Of a stretch of 46,571 nucleotides of DNA, positions 1 to 8,914 are shown in pieces. The position numbers and the translations under genes were made by a program. Source of the DNA: Rhodobacter sp. (GTDB lineage Bacteria; Pseudomonadota; Alphaproteobacteria; Rhodobacterales; Rhodobacteraceae); contig JADCDI010000020.1 of assembly GCA_020251025.1 (NCBI GenBank), positions 1-46,571 of the forward strand, written 5' to 3'. Every line of letters begins with the position of its first letter. The stretch's first letter is position 1. The notes under the pieces were generated by a model. It searched no databases and had not been told where the DNA came from. It worked only from the letters and a program-made list of their open reading frames with translations.

Positions 1-70
1 ACAGGGAACGCATCGCGTTTCCCCCGCCCGCTCGGGCCGGTGCCCTATCGACCCGCAGGTCCTGGACCAG
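1..70. repeat. Partial terminal repeat unit (3' part)
   Basis: The first 70 bases resemble the 3' part of the repeat unit at the right end of the window (about 46480-46553). They share stretches such as GGTGCCCT, GCAGGTCC and the CCCCCGCCCGC block, and both are followed by CAGAGGCCAGCGCCCGA. The window therefore begins inside the repeat. No gene is supported here. Confidence 0.7.
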
Positions 71-274
71 CAGAGGCCAGCGCCCGACCCGGCGGGCGAG
101 AAGCGCCCGCCGAGGGCGGGGCGGGCGCTGGCCGGGGGCTTTGGCCCCCGGCCGGTCCTGATCCCGCTGTGTCGCTGTGGCAGGGGCGATGGCCCCTGCC
201 ATTGCAGCGGTGAAGATACTGTCATCGGTGCGGGCGCGGAACGCTGCCACCAGGACCCGTGCAACCCGCACCAG
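71..274. repeat. GC-rich repeat unit with three hairpins
   Basis: This is a full unit of the long repeat, opening with CAGAGGCCAGCGCCCGAC. It contains three perfect inverted repeats: AGCGCCCGCC (102-111) with GGCGGGCGCT (120-129); GGCCGGGGGC (130-139) with GCCCCCGGCC (144-153), loop TTTG; and GGCAGGGGC (179-187) with GCCCCTGCC (192-200), loop GATG. CCAGCGCCCG (77-86) could pair alternatively with 122-131. The same unit recurs at 46314-46553 with near-identical sequence over its first 100 bases. Open reading frames across it are composition artefacts. Confidence 0.85.
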
Positions 275-400
275 CAGAGGCCAGCGCCCGAACCGGGGTG
301 CCGGGGGCTTTGGCCCCCGTCGGGCGTGTGCTGCACGCGCAGCGCAGGGCCAGGGCGATGGCCCCGGCCAGACCGCGCGGGGCGCGCAGGCGGCAGGGTT
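275..400. repeat. Degenerate copy of the hairpin repeat
   Basis: A second unit starts 204 bases after the previous one with CAGAGGCCAGCGCCCGA. It lacks the first hairpin, keeps the CCGGGGGC-TTTG-GCCCCCG hairpin, and has an eroded version of the third (CAGGGCGATGGCCCC). It runs out before the gene at 414. Confidence 0.65.
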
Positions 401-413
401 TCCCGCTTTCTTT

Positions 414-980
414 TCAGCCAGCCGATGCGGCGGGCGCTTTTGCAGCAGCCTGACGCAACTTGAATGCCCGGGCCACTTCGGCGAGCGCGTCCTTCTGCAG
501 GGGTACCAGACTGCCGCCACCGGCAGCCGACACATCCCGCAAGACCGCCATCAGCTGTTCGAACCGCTCCAGTTCCGACAGTTTCGCCAATCGGCGTGTC
601 AGTCTGGCGAACCCCGGTTGCGCGCCGCCGCATTCGGACATGAGCCAGCGCCCGAGGATCATCGCCTCCTGCCCCCTGTCATGAGAAACATTCAGGTGAT
701 GCTGCAGGCTGACCAGCAGGGCAGCCTGTTGCTGCGAACTTGGCAACCCGGCCATCTCAAGAAAGGCGACGCCTGCCCCCGCCACGGCAACATCCTGATC
801 CTGCAGGCTGTCAACCGGATGTTCGTTGTAGCGCCTGCGAAAGCCGAAACGGCGCGCGGCAGACATCACATCGCCCGCCATGTCACCCAGGTCTTTTGCG
901 GCATGGGCGACATCGCGCGCCCTGTATATCCAGAATATCACCCCGGCTGCCGCCGCCAACAGCCCCAAGAGAACCGGCAT
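414..980 (-). CDS. Membrane-anchored protein of unknown function
   Basis: The 188-residue protein starts with one hydrophobic segment (residues about 2-18, MPVLLGLLAAAAGVIFWIY), followed by a basic, mostly helical region. It looks like a single-pass inner-membrane protein with a cytoplasmic helical domain. I do not recognise a family. The ATG at 980 was chosen over an in-frame upstream start at 1028 because it places the hydrophobic segment at the N terminus. It diverges from the glutamate dehydrogenase gene across 338 bases. Coding is supported by the long, codon-consistent frame and the sensible membrane topology. Confidence 0.65.
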   Translation of the reverse strand: MPVLLGLLAAAAGVIFWIYRARDVAHAAKDLGDMAGDVMSAARRFGFRRRYNEHPVDSLQDQDVAVAGAGVAFLEMAGLPSSQQQAALLVSLQHHLNVSHDRGQEAMILGRWLMSECGGAQPGFARLTRRLAKLSELERFEQLMAVLRDVSAAGGGSLVPLQKDALAEVARAFKLRQAAAKAPAASAG

Positions 981-1318
981 GGCATGCCCCCATCGCTGCT
1001 GAGGGCAAGCTATGCCACTGTCGCGCAATGGGTCAAGGCGCCACCTGCCATCAACGGAACTGCCTTGGCCGGCTTATTCCGCCAGCCCCGGCATGCGGCC
1101 TGCCAATTCGTCCGGATCACGGCCGGGGCCGGGTACCGGGTGCAGGCGCGTCAGTTCCGCCTTTGCCAGCGCCTGCCGGGCTGCCCGGGCAAGCGCAGCG
1201 GCCCGGCAGATTGCGGCGCTTGCGGTCCAGAAATCCCTGCATCAATCCCGGGCAAGGACGCGTATGCTGGGCGCAGACACCGCGCATCACGCCCTGATGC
1301 CCCCGCCGGAGGACCCGC
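981..1318. other. Intergenic region, nothing recognised
   Basis: These 338 bases separate two divergent genes and should hold their promoters, but no convincing -35/-10 pair was found. Open frames across it on both strands are typical of high-GC DNA and show no protein-like pattern. The only clear signal is the Shine-Dalgarno GGAGG just before the ATG at 1319. Confidence 0.5.
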
Positions 1319-2749
1319 ATGACACCCGCTGCCGAACCAAGCTTTCGCGACTCTGTCGATCTGATGTTCAACCGCGCCGTCGCGCTGATGGATCTGGGAC
1401 CGGGGCTGGAACAGAAGATCCGCGTCTGCAATTCAACATATACGGTGCGCTTCGGCGTGCGGCTGCGCGGCAAGATCGAAACCTTCACCGGCTACCGGTC
1501 GGTGCATTCCGAACACATGGAACCGGTCAAGGGCGGCATCCGCTTTGCCCCGTCGGTGAACCAGGACGAGGTCGAGGCGCTGGCCGCACTGATGACCTAC
1601 AAATGCGCGCTGGTCGAGACACCTTTCGGCGGATCGAAGGGCGGCCTTTGCATCGATCCGCGCGCCTGGGAGCCGCACGAGCTGGAACAGATCACCCGGC
1701 GCTTTGCCTATGAGCTGATCAAGCGCGACCTGATCAACCCGGCCCAGAACGTGCCCGCCCCCGACATGGGCACGGGCGAGCGTGAAATGGCCTGGATCGC
1801 CGATCAATATGCGCGCATGAACACCACCGACATCAACGCCAAAGCGTGCGTCACCGGCAAGCCGCTGAATGCGGGCGGCATCCAGGGCCGCATCGAGGCG
1901 ACCGGGCGGGGCGTGCAATATGCGCTGCGCGAGTTCTTCCGCCACCCCGAGGATTCCGCGCAGGCCGGGCTTTCGGGCGGGCTGGAAGGCAAGCGCGTGA
2001 TCGTGCAGGGCCTTGGCAACGTGGGGTACCACGCGGCGAAGTTCCTGAGCCAGGAGGATGGGGCCATCATCACCGGCATCATCGAGCGCGACGGCGCGGT
2101 CTACAGTGATTTGGGGCTGGATGTGGACCGGGTCCGGCAGTGGATGGACGCGCATGGCACGATCAGGGGCTGTCCCGGGGCGTTCTTCCTGGCGAACGGG
2201 GCCAGCCTGCTGGAAGCGGAGTGCGACATCCTGATCCCGGCGGCGATGGAGGGGGTCATCCACCTGGGCAATGCCGCCGCCATCCGCGCGCCGCTGATCA
2301 TCGAGGCGGCCAACGGCCCCGTCACCTTCGGCGCGGATGAGGTTCTGCGCCACAGGGGCAAGGTCATCATTCCAGACCTTTATGCCAATGCGGGCGGGGT
2401 GACGGCAAGTTACTTCGAATGGGTCAAGAACCTGTCGCATATCCGCTTTGGCCGCCTGCAGCGCCGCGCCGAAGAGGCGCGCCACCAGTTGCTGGTGAAC
2501 GAACTGGAACGGCTGTCGGCCGACAAGGGCCTGGGCTGGACGCTGTCGCCCGGCTTCAAGGACAGCTATCTGCGCGGCGCGGGAGAGCTGGATCTGGTGC
2601 GATCCGGTCTGGATGACACGATGCGCGCGGCCTATCAGGCGATTCGCGAGCTTTGGCACGGGCGCGACGATGTGCACGATCTGCGGGTTGCGGCCTATGT
2701 CGTCTCCATCGGCCGGGTGGCGGCCACTTACGTCTCCAAGGGGCTGTAA
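1319..2749 (+). CDS. gdhA: Glu/Leu/Phe/Val dehydrogenase (glutamate dehydrogenase)
   Basis: This 476-residue enzyme catalyses reversible NAD(P)-dependent oxidative deamination, most likely of glutamate to 2-oxoglutarate, in the cytoplasm. The N-terminal substrate domain shows the family blocks PVKGGIRFAPSV (Lys71), MTYKCALVETPFGGSKGG (Lys95, Lys107) and PAPDMGTGEREMAWI. The C-terminal Rossmann domain has VQGLGNVGYHAAKFL near residue 230. Length and motif order fit the family. The ATG at 1319 is preceded by GGAGG. The coenzyme preference cannot be read reliably. It appears monocistronic, with 78 bases before the next gene. Confidence 0.95.
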   Translation: MTPAAEPSFRDSVDLMFNRAVALMDLGPGLEQKIRVCNSTYTVRFGVRLRGKIETFTGYRSVHSEHMEPVKGGIRFAPSVNQDEVEALAALMTYKCALVETPFGGSKGGLCIDPRAWEPHELEQITRRFAYELIKRDLINPAQNVPAPDMGTGEREMAWIADQYARMNTTDINAKACVTGKPLNAGGIQGRIEATGRGVQYALREFFRHPEDSAQAGLSGGLEGKRVIVQGLGNVGYHAAKFLSQEDGAIITGIIERDGAVYSDLGLDVDRVRQWMDAHGTIRGCPGAFFLANGASLLEAECDILIPAAMEGVIHLGNAAAIRAPLIIEAANGPVTFGADEVLRHRGKVIIPDLYANAGGVTASYFEWVKNLSHIRFGRLQRRAEEARHQLLVNELERLSADKGLGWTLSPGFKDSYLRGAGELDLVRSGLDDTMRAAYQAIRELWHGRDDVHDLRVAAYVVSIGRVAATYVSKGL

Positions 2750-2827
2750 GGCTGGCGGCTGCTGCCGGTTGTTGACGGCGGGCCTGCGGTCTACGGGGGC
2801 CCGTCAACTGAACTGGCGCGTTGAACC

Positions 2828-3259
2828 ATGGCAAACCGGATCACGGTTGCATCGGCGGATCATGCGGCCGTCGGGCTGGCGCAGGGCTTTGTTCAGGTCA
2901 ACCACGACAAATCCGCGCCGCTGCGGCGCATCAGGCCGGGGGATGTCGTGGCCATCTATTCGCCCGTGCAGGTTTACGGCAGCCGGGACGGGCTGCAATC
3001 CTTCACCGCGCTGGGCCGGGTGCAGCCGGGAGAGCCCTGTCAGGGCCGGGTGGACGGCGGCTTTTGCCTGTTCCGCCGCGATGTGGCCTGGTGGCCGGCC
3101 CGGCCCGTGCGCATCTGTCTGCTGCGTGAGCGGTTGTCCTTCACCGCCGGAAAGACGAACCGGGGTGCGCCGTTGCGTTTTGGTCTGTTGCGGGTCGAGG
3201 ATGCCGATATGGCCGTGATCGCCGCCGCGATGGGCGCTGCGGCACAGCTTTCGGGCTGA
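2828..3259 (+). CDS. EVE domain protein (UPF0310)
   Basis: The 143-residue protein matches the UPF0310 branch of EVE (PUA-like) domains. It shows the N-terminal pattern ITVASADHAAVGLAQGFVQV, then NHDKSAPLRRIRPGD and VAIYSPV, the usual order in this family. EVE domains are thought to bind modified nucleic acid bases; the role of this standalone form is unknown. The ATG at 2828 gives a family-typical N terminus, although no strong Shine-Dalgarno is visible. It may be cotranscribed with gdhA. Confidence 0.85.
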   Translation: MANRITVASADHAAVGLAQGFVQVNHDKSAPLRRIRPGDVVAIYSPVQVYGSRDGLQSFTALGRVQPGEPCQGRVDGGFCLFRRDVAWWPARPVRICLLRERLSFTAGKTNRGAPLRFGLLRVEDADMAVIAAAMGAAAQLSG

Positions 3260-3388
3260 GCGGCATCCCGCAGCAATCGGTTTTCTGCCGCGGGGACCGT
3301 CCGACCTACGGGGTGCACAAGCCTCCGATCAGGGCTATGAACGAAGCGGCCCAGATGGCCCTGCGCAACCGATCAAGGGCGATGTCCC

Positions 3389-4324
3389 ATGCCCGCACCG
3401 ACCCTGGCCCGATGGCTTGTCCTGGCCGCCCTCCTGGCGCTGCCGGCCCAGGCCCAGGAAGGCGGGCCACCGCCCGGCGATCTGCTGCCGGGTGGCGGGC
3501 CGGGGCCGGGGTACACGCTGCACGCTGACCTCGCCTATGCCGATAGCTCCGCCACGGCGAACCTGCTTGACATCTACGTGCCGGACGGGGTGGCAAACCC
3601 GCCGCTCGTGGTCAACATCCACGGCGGCGGCTTTGCCATGGGGGACAAGTCCGACCTGGACGCGCTTGACATGTTCACCCGCGCGGGCATCGCCGTCGCC
3701 TCGATCAACTACCGCCTGTCGGACGAGGCGATCTGGCCCGCGCAACGCGAAGACGTGCTCGATGCCTTCGCCTTCCTGCGCGCCCATGGCGACGAGTACG
3801 GCTATGACGAAACGCGCATGGCGTCCTACGGCGCCTCGGCCGGGGGGCATCTTTCGGCGCTGGCGGGCATTGCGCTTGCGGCAGACCCGGCGACGGCGCT
3901 GAAGGCCAGCGTGGTGCTGTTCCCGCCCGTCCTTTTCTCCGGGATGGATGCGGACATGGCCGCAGTCGGCATGACGCCCGCGATGGGTTCGACGGACGAC
4001 GCAAGATCTGCCGAATCCCGGCTGATCGGTGCTCCGGTGGGCGAAAACCCCGATCTGGCCATGGCGGCAAGCCCGCTCCCGGCTCTGGCGGCGCTGCCGC
4101 CCGACGCGCAGCTTCCCGCCTTCCTGATCCTGCACGGGGCGGATGACCGCAACATCTCGCGCATACAGTCGGGCCGACTCTTCATGGCGATCCTGTCGCG
4201 GCCGGGGACACGGGACCTGCAGTACGGCCTGCTGCCCGACTCGGGTCATGGCACGGGGGCCTTCCGGCGCCTCGATGTGATGCTTGACGTCGTGAGCTTC
4301 CTGCGCGCCCGGCTGGGCACCTGA
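3389..4324 (+). CDS. Secreted alpha/beta hydrolase (esterase/lipase, HSL-like)
   Basis: This 311-residue protein begins with a signal peptide (residues 1-22, ending ALPAQAQ), so it is probably exported to the periplasm. The mature part is an alpha/beta hydrolase: oxyanion HGGG at about 78-81, nucleophile in YGASAGG (Ser150), an acid candidate in LHGADDRN and histidine in DSGHGTGAF. The HGGG plus GxSAG pattern fits the hormone-sensitive-lipase/carboxylesterase group. The substrate is unknown. It stands alone between EVE and sox genes. Signal peptide and catalytic set are seen; export and esterase activity are inferred. Confidence 0.85.
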   Translation: MPAPTLARWLVLAALLALPAQAQEGGPPPGDLLPGGGPGPGYTLHADLAYADSSATANLLDIYVPDGVANPPLVVNIHGGGFAMGDKSDLDALDMFTRAGIAVASINYRLSDEAIWPAQREDVLDAFAFLRAHGDEYGYDETRMASYGASAGGHLSALAGIALAADPATALKASVVLFPPVLFSGMDADMAAVGMTPAMGSTDDARSAESRLIGAPVGENPDLAMAASPLPALAALPPDAQLPAFLILHGADDRNISRIQSGRLFMAILSRPGTRDLQYGLLPDSGHGTGAFRRLDVMLDVVSFLRARLGT

Positions 4325-4439
4325 CCCGCGCGGGACCGACATCTTTTGTCGCGGGCAGGCATGGAAGGGCGGTCGGCCATTGCTAGTTCTCGCGCGACGC
4401 GCTTGACTGGCTGCGTCCTCTGCGGAGTGGGAAGAAGAG

Positions 4440-5690
4440 ATGCGCTATTCCGGGCTGAAGGTCATCACCGAAGGCTTGTTCGGCAACACAGGGTGGCGGC
4501 CCGCCTGGCGCGATCCGGCACCGAAGCCTGAATATGACGTGATCATCATCGGTGGCGGCGGGCATGGCCTGTCGACGGCCTATTACCTGGCAAAGAACCA
4601 CGGGCTGACCAATATCGCGGTGCTGGAAAAGGGCTGGATCGGGTCCGGGAACATCGGGCGCAACACCACAATCGTCCGCGCCAACTACTTTCTGCCGGGC
4701 AACAGCGAATTCTACAGCCATTCCCTGAAGCTGTGGGAGGGGCTGGAGGCCGACCTGAACTACAACGTCATGCATTCGCAGCGCGGGCTGATCAACCTGT
4801 TCCATTCCGATGGCCAGCGCGATGCCTTTGCGCGGCGCGGCAATGCGATGATCAACCAGGGCGACGACGCGATCCTGCTGGACCGCGAGGGGGTGCGCGA
4901 ACATCTGCCCTACCTCGATTTCGAACAGACGCGCTTTCCGGTCTATGGCGGCCTTTTGCACCCGCGCGGCGGCTCGGCCCGGCATGATGCCGTGGCCTGG
5001 GGCTATGCGCGCGGGGCCGACCGGCGCGGGGTCGATCTGATCCAGAACTGCGAAGTGACCGGAATCGACATTGAAGACGGTGCCGTGCGCGGGGTGCAGA
5101 CCACGCGGGGCGCGATCCGCGCGCGCAAGGTGGGCATCATCGTGGCCGGCCGGTCGGGGCAGGTGGCGGCGATGGCAGGCATGCGCCTGCCGGTGGAAAG
5201 CCACATCCTGCAGGCCTTCGTGACCGAGGGGCTGAAGCCCGTCATCAACCATGTCGTCAGCTTCGGCATGGGGCATTTCTACATCAGCCAGTCCGACAAG
5301 GGCGGGCTGGTCTTTGGCGGTGATCTGGATTTCTACGCCAGCTACGCCAGCCGGGGAAACCTGCCGATGGTGGAACATGTGATGGAGGCAGGCATGACGC
5401 TGATGCCGATGATCGGGCGGGCAAAGGTGCTGCGGTCCTGGGGCGGGATCATGGACATGACGCCGGATGGATCGCCCATCATCGACCGCACCCATATCGA
5501 CGGGCTGTTCATCGACTGCGGCTGGAACTACGGCGGGTTCAAGGCGGTGCCGGCCTCGGGCTGGTGCATGGCGCATCTGATGGCCACCGGCCAGCCGCAC
5601 GAGGTTGCCCGCCGCTTCCGCCTTGACCGCTTTGCCACCGGGCATCTTCTGGACGAAGAAGGCACCGGCAGCCAGCACAACCTGCATTGA
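4440..5690 (+). CDS. soxB: Sarcosine oxidase subunit beta
   Basis: The 416-residue protein is the catalytic flavin subunit of heterotetrameric sarcosine oxidase, which oxidises sarcosine with tetrahydrofolate and O2 to glycine, methylene-tetrahydrofolate and H2O2. It has the FAD-binding motif IIIGGGGHGLSTAYYLA (residues 36-51) and the blocks GSGNIGRNTTIVRANYF and GGSARHDAVAWGYA. The histidine in RHDAV (His182) is the likely covalent FMN site by analogy with characterised enzymes. The C-terminal GWNYGGFKAVPASG is also typical. GGAAGAAGAG before the ATG is a good ribosome-binding site. First gene of soxBDAG; 12 bases to soxD. Confidence 0.96.
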   Translation: MRYSGLKVITEGLFGNTGWRPAWRDPAPKPEYDVIIIGGGGHGLSTAYYLAKNHGLTNIAVLEKGWIGSGNIGRNTTIVRANYFLPGNSEFYSHSLKLWEGLEADLNYNVMHSQRGLINLFHSDGQRDAFARRGNAMINQGDDAILLDREGVREHLPYLDFEQTRFPVYGGLLHPRGGSARHDAVAWGYARGADRRGVDLIQNCEVTGIDIEDGAVRGVQTTRGAIRARKVGIIVAGRSGQVAAMAGMRLPVESHILQAFVTEGLKPVINHVVSFGMGHFYISQSDKGGLVFGGDLDFYASYASRGNLPMVEHVMEAGMTLMPMIGRAKVLRSWGGIMDMTPDGSPIIDRTHIDGLFIDCGWNYGGFKAVPASGWCMAHLMATGQPHEVARRFRLDRFATGHLLDEEGTGSQHNLH

Positions 5691-5702
5691 AGGCCGACTG
5701 AA

Positions 5703-5999
5703 ATGCGCATTCCCTGCCCCCTGTGCGGCCCCCGCGACCGGCGCGAGTTCTATTACTATGGCGCGGAAGATTACCTGCACCGCCCCGCCCCCGATGCCCC
5801 GCCCGAGGCCTGGGACGCTTACCTGCATCTGCGCGACAACCCGGCAGGGATCACCAGGGACCTTTGGTATCACGAAACCGGCTGCACCGCCTGGCTTCTG
5901 GTCACGCGCAACACCGTCACACATGAAATCCTTGAGGTCGCGCTGGTGGCCGGGCGCACCGCGCCCAAACCCGCCCGCGGGCGGAGGGCCGCGCCATGA
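5703..5999 (+). CDS. soxD: Sarcosine oxidase subunit delta
   Basis: This 98-residue protein is the small zinc-binding subunit of the sarcosine oxidase heterotetramer. The expected ligands are visible: Cys5 and Cys8 in CPLCG near the N terminus, and His57 and Cys61 in WYHETGCTAW. The length fits the family (about 90-110 residues). It overlaps soxA by an ATGA (5996-5999), which suggests translational coupling. The beta-delta-alpha-gamma order is the usual one in alphaproteobacteria. Confidence 0.95.
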   Translation: MRIPCPLCGPRDRREFYYYGAEDYLHRPAPDAPPEAWDAYLHLRDNPAGITRDLWYHETGCTAWLLVTRNTVTHEILEVALVAGRTAPKPARGRRAAP

Positions 6000-8914
6000 G
6001 GGTTGCGGGCAAGGGTCTGGTGGACCGCAGCACGACGGTCAGCTTTCGCTTTGACGGGCAATCCCTTGCCGGGCACCCCGGCGACACGCTGGCCTCTGCC
6101 CTGCTGGCCAATGGCGTGAAACTGGTGGGGCGCAGCTTCAAGTACCACCGCCCGCGCGGCATCCTGACCGCCGGATCGGAAGAGCCGAACGCGCTGGTTG
6201 AGGTGCTGGAGGGCAATCAGCAAACCCCCAACGTGCGCGCCACGGTGCAGGAGATTTTCGAAGGGCTGACCGCGCAAAGCCAGAACCGCTGGCCGTCGCT
6301 GCGCCACGACCTGTTGTCGGTGAACGATCTGGCCGCCCCCTTTCTGAGTGCCGGCTTTTACTACAAGACCTTCATGTGGCCGCGCGCCTTCTGGGAAAAG
6401 CTGTATGAACCGGCAATTCGCCGCGCCGCCGGGCTGGGCCGGCTGTCGGGCCGTCATGACGGGGCGGTCTATGAAAAAGCCTGGGCGCATTGCGATCTGC
6501 TGGTGATCGGGTCCGGCCCCACCGGGCTGATGGCGGCGCTGACCGCCGCGCGGGCCGGGGCCGATGTGATCCTGGCCGATGAAGACGCCCGCATGGGCGG
6601 CCGCCTGCTGGCCGAGACGGGGCAGGTCGGCGGGCAGTCGGGGCCGGACTGGGTGGCGGGCGTGCTGGCGGAACTGGCCGCCCTGCCGAATGTGCGGCTG
6701 ATGACCCGGACCACGGTGACGGGGGCCTATGATGACGGCACCTTCGGCGCGCTGGAACGGGTGGGCCTGCACCTTGCGCCGCAGGCCGATCTGCCGCGCG
6801 AATGCTTCTGGCGGATCGTGGCGCGGCGCACCGTGCTGGCGGCGGGCGCGCTGGAACGCCCGATCGCCTTTCGCAACAACGACCGGCCCGGCATCATGCT
6901 GGCCGGCGCGATCCGCAGCTTTCTCAACCGCTACGGCGTGGCGGCTGGGCAGCGCGTGACACTGTTTGCCAACAGCGATGCCGCCCGCCAGACCGCGCGC
7001 GACCTGCAGGCCGCCGGTATCCCTGTTGCCGGGGTCATCGACCCGCGCCCGGATGCGTCCCCGTCGGAAGAGTTTCCGGTCTATGCCGGGGCCGAGGTGA
7101 TCGACACGGCGGGCCGTCTTGCGCTGTCGGAAATCACCATCCGCCACAAGGGCAGCGTGACCCGCATCGAGACCGACCTTCTGGGCCTGTCGGGGGGGTG
7201 GAACCCGACACTGCATCTGACCTGCCACATGAATGGCCGCCCGATCTGGTCGCCCGAGATTGCCGCCTTTGTTCCCGCGCCCAACGCCGTGCCGGGGCTG
7301 ATCCCTGCGGGCAGCGCGGCGGGCGTGTTTTCCACCGCGCGCTGTCTGGCCGATGGCGTGGCGGCGGCGCGCCGCGCGCTGGCCGGGATCGGGCAACGCG
7401 CCCCCGATGTGCCGGTCCCCGAGGCCGAGGACGGCAGCTATGAGTTGCAGCCCCTCTGGGCGGTGCCGGGCAAGGGGCGGGCCTGGCTGGATTTCGCCAA
7501 TGACGTGACGGTCAAGGACGTCCGTCTTTCGGTGCAGGAAAACTTCCGCTCGGTCGAGCATATGAAGCGCTATACCACGCAAGGAATGGCACCCGATCAG
7601 GGCAAGAATTCCAATGTGGCGGCGCTGGCGGTTCTGGCGGATGCCACGGGGCGGGGCATTCCCGAAACCGGCACCACCACCTTCCGCCCGCCGTTCAGCC
7701 CGGTGTCGATTGCCGCCATGGGCGCGGGCGGGCGGGCGGCGGGCTTTGCGCCGCAACGCTTCCTGACCAGCGATCAGGCCAGCCGCGACCGGGGTGCCCC
7801 GATGATCGAGGCGGGGCTGTGGTACCGGCCCGGCTACTTCCCCCGTCCCGGCGAAACCACCTGGCGCGAATCCTGTGACCGCGAGGTTGCCATGGTGCGC
7901 AGCACGGTCGGGGTGACCGATGTCTCTACCTTGGGCAAGATCGACATCCAGGGTGCGGATGCGGCGCGGTTTCTGGACCTGGTTTATACCAACACCTTCT
8001 CGACCCTGCCGGTGGGCCGGGTGCGCTACGGGCTGATGCTGCGCGAAGACGGCATGGTGCTGGATGACGGCACCACGGCGCGGCTGGACGAGCATCATTT
8101 CCTGATGACAACCACCACGGCTGCCGCAGGCCAGGTGATGCGGCATCTGGATTTCGTGCAGCAGGCGTTTTGCGCCGCATGGGATGTGCGGACGATTTCC
8201 GTGACCGAAACCTGGGCCCAGTTCGCCGTGGCCGGCCCGCTGGCGCGCCGGCTGCTGTCGGGTTTTCTGGAAACGCCCGCCGGTCTGCCCTTCATGGGCT
8301 GCGCGGCGGTGCGTCTGGGCGGGGTGGCGGCGCGGCTGTTCCGCATCTCCTTCTCGGGCGAGGAAGGGTACGAGATTGCCGTGCCTGCCCGCTATGGCGA
8401 GGCGCTGTTTCGCGATCTTGTGGCGCGGGCCGAGACGCTTGGGGGCGGTGCCTACGGGATGGAGGCGCTGAATGTGCTGCGCATCGAGAAGGGCTTTATC
8501 ACCCATGCCGAGATTCACGGGCGGGTGACGGCCTTTGACATCGGGCTGGACCGGATGGTCAGCCCCGCAAAGGACTGCATCGGCAAGGCTGCCTCGCGCC
8601 GCCCCGGTCTGACGGGGCCGGAGCGCGAGCAGCTGGTCGGCCTGCGGTCGAAATCCGGGGCGGCGATCACCGCCGGGGCGCATCTGTTCACGCCGGGTGA
8701 TGCGGTCGGGCGGGAAACCGGCCAGGGCTATGTCACTTCGGTGGGATTCTCGCCCACGCTGGGGGCCTGGCTGGCGCTTGGGTTCCTGAAGAACGGGCGC
8801 GCCCGGATCGGCGAGACCGTGCGGCTGGTCGATCATTTGCGCGGCATCGATGTGCTGTGCGAGGTGGCCGATCCGGTGTTCCACGACAGGGAAGGGGTGA
8901 AGCTGCGTGCCTGA
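5996..8914 (+). CDS. soxA: Sarcosine oxidase subunit alpha
   Basis: The 972-residue subunit carries the NAD site and the folate-binding half of sarcosine oxidase. Domains in order: an N-terminal ferredoxin-like part (GRSFKYHRPRGILTAG), a pyridine-nucleotide fold with VIGSGPTGLMAALTAARAG near residue 170, and a C-terminal aminomethyltransferase (GCV_T)-like domain that passes the one-carbon unit to tetrahydrofolate. The length matches the family (about 960-1000). It overlaps soxD by 4 bases and soxG by 8. No glyA or folate gene follows here, although these often neighbour sox genes elsewhere. Confidence 0.96.
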   Translation: MRVAGKGLVDRSTTVSFRFDGQSLAGHPGDTLASALLANGVKLVGRSFKYHRPRGILTAGSEEPNALVEVLEGNQQTPNVRATVQEIFEGLTAQSQNRWPSLRHDLLSVNDLAAPFLSAGFYYKTFMWPRAFWEKLYEPAIRRAAGLGRLSGRHDGAVYEKAWAHCDLLVIGSGPTGLMAALTAARAGADVILADEDARMGGRLLAETGQVGGQSGPDWVAGVLAELAALPNVRLMTRTTVTGAYDDGTFGALERVGLHLAPQADLPRECFWRIVARRTVLAAGALERPIAFRNNDRPGIMLAGAIRSFLNRYGVAAGQRVTLFANSDAARQTARDLQAAGIPVAGVIDPRPDASPSEEFPVYAGAEVIDTAGRLALSEITIRHKGSVTRIETDLLGLSGGWNPTLHLTCHMNGRPIWSPEIAAFVPAPNAVPGLIPAGSAAGVFSTARCLADGVAAARRALAGIGQRAPDVPVPEAEDGSYELQPLWAVPGKGRAWLDFANDVTVKDVRLSVQENFRSVEHMKRYTTQGMAPDQGKNSNVAALAVLADATGRGIPETGTTTFRPPFSPVSIAAMGAGGRAAGFAPQRFLTSDQASRDRGAPMIEAGLWYRPGYFPRPGETTWRESCDREVAMVRSTVGVTDVSTLGKIDIQGADAARFLDLVYTNTFSTLPVGRVRYGLMLREDGMVLDDGTTARLDEHHFLMTTTTAAAGQVMRHLDFVQQAFCAAWDVRTISVTETWAQFAVAGPLARRLLSGFLETPAGLPFMGCAAVRLGGVAARLFRISFSGEEGYEIAVPARYGEALFRDLVARAETLGGGAYGMEALNVLRIEKGFITHAEIHGRVTAFDIGLDRMVSPAKDCIGKAASRRPGLTGPEREQLVGLRSKSGAAITAGAHLFTPGDAVGRETGQGYVTSVGFSPTLGAWLALGFLKNGRARIGETVRLVDHLRGIDVLCEVADPVFHDREGVKLRA

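Noticed and set aside
177-1322. Long plus-strand open frames across the left repeat and gene 414-980
   Set aside because: They are antisense or repeat-driven frames with low-complexity Ala/Arg/Gly/Pro composition and no start signal; the minus-strand gene explains the region better.
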